From: Clostridium simiarum
Lineage (GTDB): Bacteria > Bacillota > Clostridia > Clostridiales > Clostridiaceae
Reading direction: 5' to 3'
DNA: 64,000 bases
Assembly (NCBI RefSeq): GCF_018919175.1
Contig: NZ_JAHLQL010000003.1
Location: 186,001 to 250,000, forward strand
Positions 17,985 to 25,564 of the stretch are shown piece after piece (position 1 is the first letter of the stretch; each line of letters begins with the position of its first letter). The notes under the pieces were generated by a model that was not told where the DNA came from, made no database searches, and saw nothing but the letters and a program-made list of their open reading frames with translations. Made by a program: the position numbers and the translations under genes.

Positions 17985-18039
17985 TTAAATACTCTCCCAA
18001 CATTAAATATATTTAATTTATCAAATTATAGCGTAAAAA

Positions 18040-18117
18040 TCACAGTGGGATTTTTCTAAAATAATTAAAACTGTATAATAAAAGCACCTCTTTGAAGCCT
18101 TTGTTAATACATTTCAT
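18040..18117 (-). CDS. 25-codon open frame directly after the cobalamin riboswitch
   Basis: Reads MKCINKGFKEVLLLYSFNYF and five more residues to a TGA. It has a very strong ribosome-binding site, GGAGGGGAGG (18125-18134), seven bases before its ATG, much better than the site of the YitT gene 55 bp downstream. It could be a leader peptide, the decayed stump of a riboswitch-controlled gene, or a short membrane-associated peptide. I do not recognise it. An AAAAATC/GATTTTT hairpin sits at its 3' end. Confidence 0.35.
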   Translation of the reverse strand: MKCINKGFKEVLLLYSFNYFRKIPL

Positions 18118-18151
18118 ATTTAATCCTCCCCTCCGAAAGATTACTTTAAGA

Positions 18152-18302
18152 TTGTAGGCAGGTTTCCTGACTCTGGTCTCATCCTCTTCTAACCTTCCCA
18201 GCCTAAGCCAGTGGTTTATTAGATTTGTCTTCCATTACAGTAGCGGGGGCTGTAGTGGCTTTTAACCACTTTCCCTTTTACCTCTATTGAATAGAGCACC
18301 TA
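18152..18302 (-). promoter_or_regulatory. cobalamin (B12) riboswitch
   Basis: The minus strand carries, in order, AGGTGCTCTATTCAATAGAG, GGTAAAAGGGAAAGTGG, GCCCCCGCTACTGTAATGG, CCACTGGCTTAGGCTGGGAAGG, and the B12 box AGTCAGGAAACCTGCCTA (18155-18172). These are the conserved elements of the adenosylcobalamin aptamer. Only ~17 bases separate the B12 box from a GGAGGGGAGG ribosome-binding site. That points to translational control of whatever starts at 18117, with possible polar effects on the YitT-family gene. Confidence 0.93.
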
Positions 18303-18957
18303 TAATCCTAATATTAAATTATTCAATATATTATAAAGTGATTCTTCTCTTCAGATGAAGTTTGATTAAAAGGTATACCCTGCTCCATCTAAAACTTAGA
18401 AGAACTTATAAAAGAACATAACATCCGTTACCTATCATTTATATAAACTTTTATTATCACGGATAGTAGTTATATGATGAAATTATTTCCGAAAATTTTT
18501 GCCACATAATTTAGCTATTTAAAATAAAACCTCCGTAAAAAACGGAGGTTAAAAATTATTTTTATAATTATATAAATCAATAAACCTAAACGGATCACAT
18601 CCAAAAACCAATAATCTTATTGTTCTGATTTATGATTTTTCTTTCCTCCAAGTTTTCATGTCCATTTTAGGTAAGTATCCTAATTTGTAGGTTAACTATA
18701 TATATCCTTCTAAGGCTACTCAAAATATCTAAATTTTGTCATTACTTGTAGCTTATCATTCTATAGTAGCTATTACCCTATTTCTCTATTGAAGATTATT
18801 AAAGATACTTAAGACTAGTTATTAGATTTTATTATATAACAATCATATTACATTTACATAAATTATTCAATTTCAAATTTAGCCATTAGCACCAGATTTA
18901 AAGAGAAAAAATCCTACCTCATAAGAAGAAAGTAGTTTTATATATGTATGCTATAGG
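18303..18957. other. long intergenic stretch with hairpins
   Basis: About 650 bp without a convincing gene on either strand. It holds an intrinsic-type hairpin AACCTCCG / CGGAGGTT at 18528-18550 followed by T-rich DNA on the minus strand. That hairpin is the likely end of the transcript from the prenyltransferase gene, ~410 bp beyond its stop. A nested imperfect inverted repeat lies at 18342-18404 (TTCTTCT..CAGATG..CATCT..AGAAGAA enclosing AGGTATACCCT). The promoter of the cobalamin-riboswitch transcript should lie near 18303-18345. Confidence 0.5.
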
Positions 18958-19608
18958 TTACCCTCCTAGAGTTATGTCTTGATCATTATACCAACTCAAC
19001 GCATCATAAAAGTGACCTGGCTTAAAATCAGGCCAATACTCTTCTACCACATAAAAATCTGAATAAATAGACTGTACAGGTAGAAATCCACTTAACCTTC
19101 TGCGACCTCCCCAACGTATAATCAAGTCTACTCTTGAAACATCATAGGACTCAATTTGCTGTATAATATTATTACTTCTAGATTTAGAGGTTTTTAAATG
19201 ATCAATATCCCACTTCCAACTGTAATTCACTAGAAAATTAACCTTTATCCCCCCCTTACCAAATACTTTTCTAGTTGTATATGGAAGTAACTCTATGGGA
19301 AACATAGGAGATTTAGTGTTACCTACCACAAGTAGTTCAGCGTCCTCTTTTGAAAGTATTCTTACAGCATTAATACATGCCTTGGTAAAAGCTTTTCTTT
19401 GTTCCATAGGTCTTTTGGTATTATCTGCAGTGAATCCATAGTAGGTTATCTCCTGAACGCCTTCCCTTTGACATAGCTTAAAAAGTAGCAATCCAGGGTC
19501 AATACCTGATTCGTAACCATTTTCTTTCGATAATCCTTTATTTACAGCCCATCTTCTATTTCCATCAGGAATTATTCCTATATGACTTGGTACTCTCATT
19601 TTGTTCAC
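18958..19608 (-). CDS. divergent cis-prenyltransferase (undecaprenyl-diphosphate synthase family)
   Basis: A 216-residue protein, shorter than the usual ~245-250. It starts with HIGIIPDGNRRWA (the catalytic Asp motif, Asp15) and has YYGFTADNTKRP in place of the usual FSxENWxRP. The IPP-binding region reads DLIIRWGGRRRLSGFLPVQS, then IYSDFYVVEEYWPDF. Relative to the E. coli enzyme the His of the GHxxG motif is Tyr (GYESG). The RTGGEHR motif is RWGGRRR, with Glu replaced by Arg, and the Glu of YAELYF is Asp. The fold seems intact but housekeeping activity is doubtful; it may make another prenyl chain or act as a non-catalytic partner. ATG after GAGGTGAACAAA. Confidence 0.75.
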   Translation of the reverse strand: MNKMRVPSHIGIIPDGNRRWAVNKGLSKENGYESGIDPGLLLFKLCQREGVQEITYYGFTADNTKRPMEQRKAFTKACINAVRILSKEDAELLVVGNTKSPMFPIELLPYTTRKVFGKGGIKVNFLVNYSWKWDIDHLKTSKSRSNNIIQQIESYDVSRVDLIIRWGGRRRLSGFLPVQSIYSDFYVVEEYWPDFKPGHFYDALSWYNDQDITLGG

Positions 19609-19911
19609 CTCAAATATTACATATATTTCATAAGCATTAATTAATCTTTGATTTTCTTATATAATAAATGCCTTGCTTTTATATTATTAACATTTGTAAG
19701 AAAAATAACCATTGAAATTATTAAGTGTGTATATACTTATATAGAGGCTAAAAATAAATTAATGTTCAATAATAATAAAATATTAATCGCAAGATTTAAT
19801 ATTTTGAGTTATAATGATTTATATGATAATTGTTATCAACTAACTTTAAATTGTTTTTAATAATTCTTTGTCTAAGTCAAAGAATAGCAAAATTAAAAGG
19901 AGGGATTACAC
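19609..19911. other. divergent promoter region
   Basis: About 300 bp of AT-rich DNA between the divergent prenyltransferase and fatty-acid-hydroxylase-family genes. A 70-codon frame at 19648-19860 (plus) has no ribosome-binding site and an AT-driven composition; I treat it as chance. Confidence 0.4.
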
Positions 19912-20379
19912 ATGTGGCTATTTTTAACTATAATATCAGCTTTACTATATTCATCTTTAGTTGAGTACTGTCTTCATAGATTTGCTCTCCATCATTCCCC
20001 AAAGCAGATACATATAACAAATCATCATAAAAAATTTCACGGAATTAAGTCTTACCAGCTTAGTAAAGTAAATTCTGTAGATGTAGTTTCAAGTAAAAAA
20101 TATATTTTAAGCAACATTTTACTTGCTCTACCTATATCTTTAATAATATCTACCCTAAACATTTATTTAGGAATTTTGTTTATCACTATAAGCATTGTCT
20201 ATACTTTGTGGGTAGAATATTTGCATTATTATTTCCATAAAAGCAATAATGCTAGATTAGAAAAACTTAAATTCTTTCAGAGATTAAAGGAACACCATAG
20301 GGTTCATCACTATATCTACAATTCCAATTATGGAATGGCAACAAGGTTTTGGGACAAAGTATTTAGAACCAAAAGGTAA
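19912..20379 (+). CDS. fatty acid hydroxylase / sterol desaturase superfamily protein (short)
   Basis: A 155-residue integral membrane protein. It has the superfamily's di-iron His clusters: EYCLHRFALHH and HITNHHKKFHG near the N-terminus, YLHYYFH at ~105-111, and KEHHRVHHYIYNSNYGMATRFWDKVF at the C-terminus. Two hydrophobic stretches (~1-20 and ~63-95) would anchor it. Members hydroxylate or desaturate lipids using a di-iron centre and O2, which is unusual for a strict anaerobe; the substrate is unknown. The ATG follows AAAAGGAGGGATTACAC. A strong terminator follows, so it is transcribed alone. Confidence 0.8.
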   Translation: MWLFLTIISALLYSSLVEYCLHRFALHHSPKQIHITNHHKKFHGIKSYQLSKVNSVDVVSSKKYILSNILLALPISLIISTLNIYLGILFITISIVYTLWVEYLHYYFHKSNNARLEKLKFFQRLKEHHRVHHYIYNSNYGMATRFWDKVFRTKR

Positions 20380-20401
20380 CATATATTAACTTAAAAATAT
20401 T

Positions 20402-20436
20402 ATTGAAGGCTACTGATTTTATCAGTAGCCTTCAAT
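20402..20436 (+). terminator. terminator of the hydroxylase-family gene
   Basis: A perfect 16-bp stem (20402-20417 with 20421-20436) and three-base loop, 22 bp after the stop. Confidence 0.85.
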
Positions 20437-20853
20437 AATTATTACAGTCCTTTAGACTCATTTAACTATCAACAATAGCTTAATCTAAACACCATATTAT
20501 TTATGATAACTTTCATGTTATTTTTTTAATATAAATTTTTCATATCTATTTGTTTCCTTAACAGTAAAATTCTTATAGTACAAAGTATATTTTTTTAAAA
20601 TTTTATAAACTATTTATATTTTTTATATAAATTTATACTTTTTAATTCATTTTAACAAAAATAATGTTGATATATGCTGGTAAATTATTATAAAAAAAGG
20701 TTAATTTTCAAAGGAAAATACAGTATTTTGTTGAATAAATAAGTATATACCATTTTGTAATTATTTTGACTAATCTTTTCATTTAAACTTGTATAATAAT
20801 TTGAATCATTGGTTAAAACATTAAACTTTTTATTATAGTTGGGGGGTATTTAA
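20437..20853. other. AT-rich promoter region of the KASIII-like operon
   Basis: About 420 bp with no gene. TTGACT at 20767-20772 and TATAAT at 20793-20798 are good hexamers but 20 bp apart, longer than the normal 17. This could mean an activator is needed or that another -35 is used. No known riboswitch is visible. Confidence 0.45.
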
Positions 20854-21864
20854 ATGTTGAAAGAAATTGTACCTGCTGGAATTATAGGAGTGGGTGCGTA
20901 CATACCAGAAGAAATTAGAAAAAATAGTTTTTGGGAAAATATTGAATTAGTTAACCTACCAGTTGGAAGAAAGAGTCCCTTTGATAGAATTGATGAAAGA
21001 AGAGTATTTCCAGTTGATATAATGCCTTCAGATGCTGAAACACAGGCTGCGGAAATAGCAATTGAAGACGCTGCTATTTCAAAAGATGAAATCGATCTTA
21101 TTATGGTACATTCTATGCTTCAAGATCAAATAATTCCTAGCAATGCTAGCTTAGTTCAACACAAATTAGGATTAAAAAATGCAGGTGCTTGGCATATAGA
21201 TACATGTTGCTCAAGCTTTATTACAATGCTTACTACTGCCTCAAACCTAATCGCAATGGGGGAATTCAAAAATATTTTAATTGTTACCTCTGTATTCCAT
21301 TCAAAGCTTGTTGATTACTCAGATTATTTAAGTGTATATGCAGGTGATGGAGCAGGGGCTATTGTTATGGGACCAGTTCCCGAAGGTAGAGGATACGTAG
21401 CATCCTGTTGTAATTCTGATGGATATTATCATGATGCATTTACCCTTGCTGAAAGAATGCCATTAAACCAAAAAAGTAGAAGACACTTTGAACCATCTCC
21501 AATGAGACCATTTCTTACAACAAATCCAGTTAAAACAAATGGTGTTGGAAAAAACTCTGTTAATATAATGCAAGAGCTTCTTGAAAAGCTACTAAAAAAA
21601 GCTAGTATGACTTCAAATGATATACATATGTTTTTATCTCATCAACCAGCAGATTGGGCTCATGATGCATGGAGAGATTCAATTAATATTCCTAAAGAAC
21701 GTTCTTACCAAACATTCCGTAAGCATGGAAACCTTGCTTCATCCTCAATACCAGTAAACCTTTATGAAGCTAAAAAGAAGGGCTTACTTAAAGAAGGTGA
21801 AAATCTATTAATTGCCTCCTCAGGAGCTGGTGAAAATCACATTGCTGCCATAATAAAATGGTAA
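20854..21864 (+). CDS. 3-oxoacyl-ACP synthase III (KASIII/FabH)-like enzyme
   Basis: A 336-residue thiolase-fold protein with a complete Cys-His-Asn triad. Cys119 is in DTCCSSF, His263 in LSHQPADWAH and Asn293 in KHGNLASSS. It also has YAGDGAGAIVMG and a C-terminal ASSGAGENHIAAIIKW. The family condenses an acyl-CoA or acyl-ACP with malonyl-ACP or another nucleophile. It is not adjacent to fab genes, and HQPADWAH differs from the FabH HQAN motif, so a specialised role (starter selection, beta-lactone/quinolone-like or lipid synthesis) is likelier than housekeeping. ATG after a GGGGGG-type site. It is first of three genes with two small STAS-like proteins. Confidence 0.85.
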   Translation: MLKEIVPAGIIGVGAYIPEEIRKNSFWENIELVNLPVGRKSPFDRIDERRVFPVDIMPSDAETQAAEIAIEDAAISKDEIDLIMVHSMLQDQIIPSNASLVQHKLGLKNAGAWHIDTCCSSFITMLTTASNLIAMGEFKNILIVTSVFHSKLVDYSDYLSVYAGDGAGAIVMGPVPEGRGYVASCCNSDGYYHDAFTLAERMPLNQKSRRHFEPSPMRPFLTTNPVKTNGVGKNSVNIMQELLEKLLKKASMTSNDIHMFLSHQPADWAHDAWRDSINIPKERSYQTFRKHGNLASSSIPVNLYEAKKKGLLKEGENLLIASSGAGENHIAAIIKW

Positions 21865-21887
21865 TATGTTCTTAGAAGGTGATATTA

Positions 21888-22235
21888 ATGTATAAAATTT
21901 CTTATTCTAAAGAAAAAAACAGAATCTATATTGAAATTTCAGGGAAATTATCTGAAACAGATGAGCAAGATTATATAAGTGAAATGCTGACTTGCTTAAA
22001 CAATGTTGAACCTAATTTTACAGTTAGTGCTAATCTACAAAATTGTGATATTTCAGTCCTAGATAAAAGCAGTAACTTTGAGGTTATAAGAAATTATGGC
22101 AAGGAGAAAAAACTGTATAAAGTAGCAGTTATTTTAAGTGTAGAAGCTTTTAATAGTAACTTGTCTAACCCATTTAAAGGATTAAATAATGCCTTTAATA
22201 ATATTAAAGATGCTGAACATTACCTTAATAGCTAA
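21888..22235 (+). CDS. small STAS/SpoIIAA-like protein (copy 1)
   Basis: A 115-residue soluble protein starting MYKISYSKEKNRIYIEISGK and ending KDAEHYLNS. The alternating strand/helix pattern (YIEISGKL, FTVSANLQNCD, YKVAVILS) resembles STAS or SpoIIAA-like domains that bind small molecules or partner proteins. It is a paralogue of the next gene (same length, ISY..NRIYI and DAE..LNS ends). The ATG at 21888 follows AGAAGGTGATATTA and is preferred over a GTG nine bases upstream. It lies 23 bp after the KASIII-like gene, so the two are co-transcribed. Function unknown. Confidence 0.6.
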   Translation: MYKISYSKEKNRIYIEISGKLSETDEQDYISEMLTCLNNVEPNFTVSANLQNCDISVLDKSSNFEVIRNYGKEKKLYKVAVILSVEAFNSNLSNPFKGLNNAFNNIKDAEHYLNS

Positions 22236-22265
22236 TAATCTTTATTTACATGAGGGGGATTTTAA

Positions 22266-22616
22266 ATGTACACTATAAGATATGATAATTCAAAGAACTG
22301 TATTTATATTTTAGTTGAAGGAAATATGGATCTTCAACAAGCTGATAATTATGTAAAGGATTTAAAAAGAACTATAGATGGTGCAAAAGCAAACTTTAAT
22401 ATGTGCACTGATTTATCAAAGGCTTCAGTAGTTCTTCCTGAAGTTAATGAAAAGCTTAATGAAACTAAGGCCTATGCTAAGAAAAAAGGTTATAATAAAT
22501 GTGCATTCGTAGTAAGCTCTGCAGTGTTTAAAATGCAAATAAGAAGAGTATTTGAAGAATCTCAAGAAAGCCTCTTCACTAGCATCACTGATGCAGAAAA
22601 ATTTTTAAATAGTTAA
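22266..22616 (+). CDS. small STAS/SpoIIAA-like protein (copy 2)
   Basis: A 116-residue paralogue of the preceding protein: MYTIRYDNSKNCIYILVEGN, a central NFNMCTDLSKA strand-turn, KCAFVVSSAVFKMQIRRVFEE, and a TDAEKFLNS end. No membrane segment is present. ATG after GAGGGGGATTTTAA, 30 bp behind copy 1, and followed by a terminator, so it closes the three-gene operon. The fold assignment is by pattern only. Confidence 0.6.
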   Translation: MYTIRYDNSKNCIYILVEGNMDLQQADNYVKDLKRTIDGAKANFNMCTDLSKASVVLPEVNEKLNETKAYAKKKGYNKCAFVVSSAVFKMQIRRVFEESQESLFTSITDAEKFLNS

Positions 22617-22628
22617 ATAATAAGATTT

Positions 22629-22658
22629 TTAGAGGTACTGAATGCTCAGTGCCTCTAA
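22629..22658 (+). terminator. terminator of the KASIII/STAS-like operon
   Basis: TAGAGGTACTGA pairs with TCAGTGCCTCTA (one G-U), 13 bp after the stop codon. Confidence 0.75.
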
Positions 22659-22701
22659 TATATTTATTACATAAAAAAAGTCCTACTATATCCTTTCAGC
22701 T

Positions 22702-23400
22702 TCAAACTTCATATATATCCTCTGCTATATCATCCAAAGCTTTCCTATCAAGTATTATTATAGAGCCCCTCTGCTTTTTTATTATATTTTGCTCTTCAAA
22801 TTTATGAATCACTCTAATCAAATGTCTATAGCTAGCTCCTAGAAGTTCTGCTATTTCTGTAATCTTATCTGTATATATCTCATGCACTTTAGAGCAATGA
22901 TTTTTTTCTGGAGTAATAGCTAAAAGATAACTAGCAAACCTACTCTCCAAAGGATATAAAAGATTTATAGCACTATATTTAGAAATGCTACTCAATTTAA
23001 CCCCTAGTTCCTTACATATATATTTTAAAAACTTACAATCATTTATAGCATACTTTCTTATATTATCCATGGATATAGCTATGCATAAGCACTGTTCTAT
23101 AGCTTGAATATTAGAATCAGCCTTGTCTATGTCAATACACTCTACATCACCAATTATTATTAATGGTTTATAAAACTTTAGCAAAAGACTTTTCCCATTC
23201 TGAAGAAGATTATATACTTTTGCTTTTCCTTTAACTAAGAAATAAAAATAGTACATAGGGTCACCAGCTCTATAAATATGCTCATTTTTATCAAATAAAA
23301 ACAGCTCCATATATGGATTCATGTTTCCTTCAAAAATATCCTCTATATTATACTTTTCTATATAATAATCAAGCTTATGTTTATCTTTTACCTTAATCAT
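22702..23400 (-). CDS. Crp/Fnr-family regulator (YeiL-like)
   Basis: A 232-residue protein. It has an N-terminal cyclic-nucleotide-binding-like barrel (residues ~35-115, GDPMYYFYFLVKGKAKVYN) and a C-terminal winged helix (~165-225, KITEIAELLGASYRHLIRVIHKFEEQNII). No FNR-type N-terminal cysteine cluster is present. It is divergent from the paired YdcZ-type transporter genes, and a perfect palindrome lies between them, so control of that transporter and itself is likely. The arrangement and sequence recall regulators annotated YeiL. Effector unknown. Confidence 0.85.
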   Translation of the reverse strand: MIKVKDKHKLDYYIEKYNIEDIFEGNMNPYMELFLFDKNEHIYRAGDPMYYFYFLVKGKAKVYNLLQNGKSLLLKFYKPLIIIGDVECIDIDKADSNIQAIEQCLCIAISMDNIRKYAINDCKFLKYICKELGVKLSSISKYSAINLLYPLESRFASYLLAITPEKNHCSKVHEIYTDKITEIAELLGASYRHLIRVIHKFEEQNIIKKQRGSIIILDRKALDDIAEDIYEV

Positions 23401-23449
23401 AACACCCTCACCTTCTCACTTTAGTATATTATATATTTTGTATTTTTTG

Positions 23450-23461
23450 TGACATATGTCA
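23450..23461. promoter_or_regulatory. candidate Crp-type operator
   Basis: Perfect palindrome TGACATATGTCA in the 125-bp gap between the Crp-family regulator gene and the divergent transporter pair, with TGTGACA-like half-sites typical of Crp-family boxes. Confidence 0.55.
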
Positions 23462-23525
23462 TATTAATTTACAAAGACTTCATGCTATAAATTAGTTAAG
23501 AATATTAAAAATGGGGGATTAAAAT

Positions 23526-23948
23526 ATGAATAATCTATTAGCTGTAGTGGTGGGTATCCTTATTTCTATAATGATTACCCTTAACGGAGGATTATCTAAT
23601 TATTTAGGTTATTATACTTCAACCTTAATTGTTCATGTAGTTGGCTTATTATCAGTATTAACAGTATTAATTATAACTAAAAATAAGATGAAATTAAAAA
23701 AAGAGACTCCTTTTTATTTATTTACTGGAGGAGCCATAGGTATATTCATTGTAATTTTTAATAGCATATGTTTTAAAAACCTAGGTGCTTCTTTAACTTT
23801 ATCTATAGCCCTACTTGGACAACTTGTATTATCCATATTAATAGACCACTTTGGATTATTTAATATGGCAGTTCACAAATTCAAAAGTAAAAAACTTATA
23901 GGACTTTTATTTATTTCCTTAGGGATAGTTATTATGCTTATATACTAA
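23526..23948 (+). CDS. YdcZ-type (DUF606) DMT transporter subunit A
   Basis: A 140-residue protein with five hydrophobic segments and the half-size organisation of DUF606/YdcZ drug/metabolite transporters. It carries ITLNGGLSNYLG near the start and GQLVLSILIDHFGLF in the fourth helix region. The next gene encodes the matching half, and the two probably assemble as a heterodimer in the membrane. ATG at 23526 after ATGGGGGATTAAAAT. Substrate unknown. A decayed copy of the same family occurs at 48558-48719. Confidence 0.82.
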   Translation: MNNLLAVVVGILISIMITLNGGLSNYLGYYTSTLIVHVVGLLSVLTVLIITKNKMKLKKETPFYLFTGGAIGIFIVIFNSICFKNLGASLTLSIALLGQLVLSILIDHFGLFNMAVHKFKSKKLIGLLFISLGIVIMLIY

Positions 23949-23969
23949 TTTAAAAGGAGGCGTATTATT

Positions 23970-24431
23970 TTGTATATATTTTTAGCATTTATAGGCGGGG
24001 CTCTAGTTACCTTAGCCTCTATAATAAACTCAAGACTAGGCAAAGAAATAGGCGTTATCCAAGGTACTATTATAAACTATACTGTAGGTTTAATATGTAT
24101 ACTTTTAGTCTGTTTATTTAATGGATCACTTTTTAAAATCTCAAGTCAAGGCTTTTTAGACATACCTTTATGGGCTTACTTAGGTGGTATGGTAGGAGTT
24201 GCTGTTGTAATACTTTCAAATATAGTAATACCTAAAATACCTGTGATATATTCCACATTATTAATTTTTATAGGTCAAATTGTTACAGGTATAATTGTAG
24301 ATTACATCTTTGGAAATCCTATTTCAAAAGGAAAGTTTATAGGTTGTATATTTATTATATTAGGCTTAGTATACAACTCTAATATAGATAAGAAAGATTT
24401 AAGTTCTAATAGATGTGAAGATTTAGCCTAG
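23970..24431 (+). CDS. YdcZ-type (DUF606) DMT transporter subunit B
   Basis: A 153-residue five-helix membrane protein, paralogous to the preceding gene product: FIGGALVTLASIINSRLGKEIG, WAYLGGMVGVAVVILSN, and GQIVTGIIVDYIFG. It starts with TTG at 23970, supported by AAAGGAGG nine bases upstream and by agreement of the N-terminus with the family. It begins 22 bp after the partner's stop, so the two are translated from one mRNA. A strong terminator follows. Confidence 0.82.
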   Translation: MYIFLAFIGGALVTLASIINSRLGKEIGVIQGTIINYTVGLICILLVCLFNGSLFKISSQGFLDIPLWAYLGGMVGVAVVILSNIVIPKIPVIYSTLLIFIGQIVTGIIVDYIFGNPISKGKFIGCIFIILGLVYNSNIDKKDLSSNRCEDLA

Positions 24432-24477
24432 TGGTTATTACAAAAATATTTTAGTTTTATTCCATAATACTTGCATA

Positions 24478-24518
24478 AAAGGAGCTAACCTTAGATATAA
24501 AGTTAGCTCCTTTCTATT
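24478..24518. terminator. bidirectional terminator
   Basis: AAAGGAGCTAAC / GTTAGCTCCTTT perfect 12-bp stem between convergent genes, followed by T-rich sequence in the plus direction and by T-rich sequence on the minus side. Confidence 0.85.
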
Positions 24519-24531
24519 TTAATTACACAAC

Positions 24532-25551
24532 TTAGAAATCTAATTTATATTGAATTAACCTATTATTAAAAACCGTATAAAATCCATTATCATAAACATT
24601 TAATAAATCCCCCTGATACTTATATTCTTTGTTATCTTTTAAACTCGTTATAATACCCAAAGATTTATTATTAATAAGAATTTGTCCCTTATTATTTATA
24701 AAAACAGATTTTTCATCACTACTAACATCTATGGTATCCCCTCTGACTAAGTTACCATCAGTGTCCATTGTATATAATTTCACCTTATTTACTTTACCAT
24801 CCTTAACTTCTTCAAAATAAAGTCTACCATGATAATCCATATGAATAAATTTATTTGTAACATTATCTTTTAAAGAAAGTTTTTTATTGTCTAAGCTTGA
24901 ATAAATATTAGTTTTTGTAATATCAGTATAGATTATCTCTTCTTCATTAGGTAAAATATAGAAATAATTTATCTCTTTTATTTGTAAGTCTAATTTTTTT
25001 ATATCAGAACCACTTTTAACCTTTATTATATTTTTTTCACTATCATCACCATATCCTATGTAAGTAATATTTTTATTAGCTGATTTTTTTATTAAAAATA
25101 TGGAGTGGTTTGAGTTCATATCTTTAATTTTATAAATATTACTTCTTTTATTATTTTCCACATCATATGAACATATATCTATCTTATCCAAATTGATTTC
25201 ATTCCCTTTTTCAGCTATTATAATCTCTTTACCATCTTCTGACCAATTAAAATAATCTATCTTTTTATCTTCTTCAGGTACTATATAGCTTTCTTCTCCA
25301 CTTAATATATTGATTATCTTTATACTTAAATTTTCATAATATGCTATGTACTTACCATCACAAGAAATTAACTTTTCACCTAGATCCTTAGGAAGTTCTC
25401 TCGTGATATTATTACTGAATACTTTTTCTAAATAAGTTACTTCAAAATTATAATTATCTACCAGATAATACCTATCTAAAAATACTAATAAAACGCATTG
25501 AAATATTATTGATATAACAGCAATAATAATAAGTCCTTTAAGTTTCTTCAT
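24532..25551 (-). CDS. membrane-anchored extracytoplasmic protein, beta-propeller-like
   Basis: A 339-residue protein. One N-terminal transmembrane helix (residues ~6-26, GLIIIAVISIIFQCVLLVFL) is followed by an extracellular region of repeated beta-strands: IKIINILSGEESYI, YFNWSEDGKEIIIAE, and LYTMDTDGNLVRG. This resembles TolB/DPP-IV-type propeller blades. I do not recognise a specific family. It follows the phosphodiester-glycosidase-domain gene by 13 bp on the same strand, so the two are co-transcribed and may act together at the cell envelope. Confidence 0.6.
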   Translation of the reverse strand: MKKLKGLIIIAVISIIFQCVLLVFLDRYYLVDNYNFEVTYLEKVFSNNITRELPKDLGEKLISCDGKYIAYYENLSIKIINILSGEESYIVPEEDKKIDYFNWSEDGKEIIIAEKGNEINLDKIDICSYDVENNKRSNIYKIKDMNSNHSIFLIKKSANKNITYIGYGDDSEKNIIKVKSGSDIKKLDLQIKEINYFYILPNEEEIIYTDITKTNIYSSLDNKKLSLKDNVTNKFIHMDYHGRLYFEEVKDGKVNKVKLYTMDTDGNLVRGDTIDVSSDEKSVFINNKGQILINNKSLGIITSLKDNKEYKYQGDLLNVYDNGFYTVFNNRLIQYKLDF

Positions 25552-25564
25552 ACAATAAACCTCA

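Noticed and set aside
19648..19860. 70-codon plus-strand frame in a divergent promoter region
   Set aside because: Composition is what AT-rich spacer DNA gives by chance, with no ribosome-binding site and no family resemblance.
23450..23461. Insertion-sequence end or attachment site
   Set aside because: The palindrome is isolated, with no transposase, target duplication or integrase nearby; an operator explains it better.
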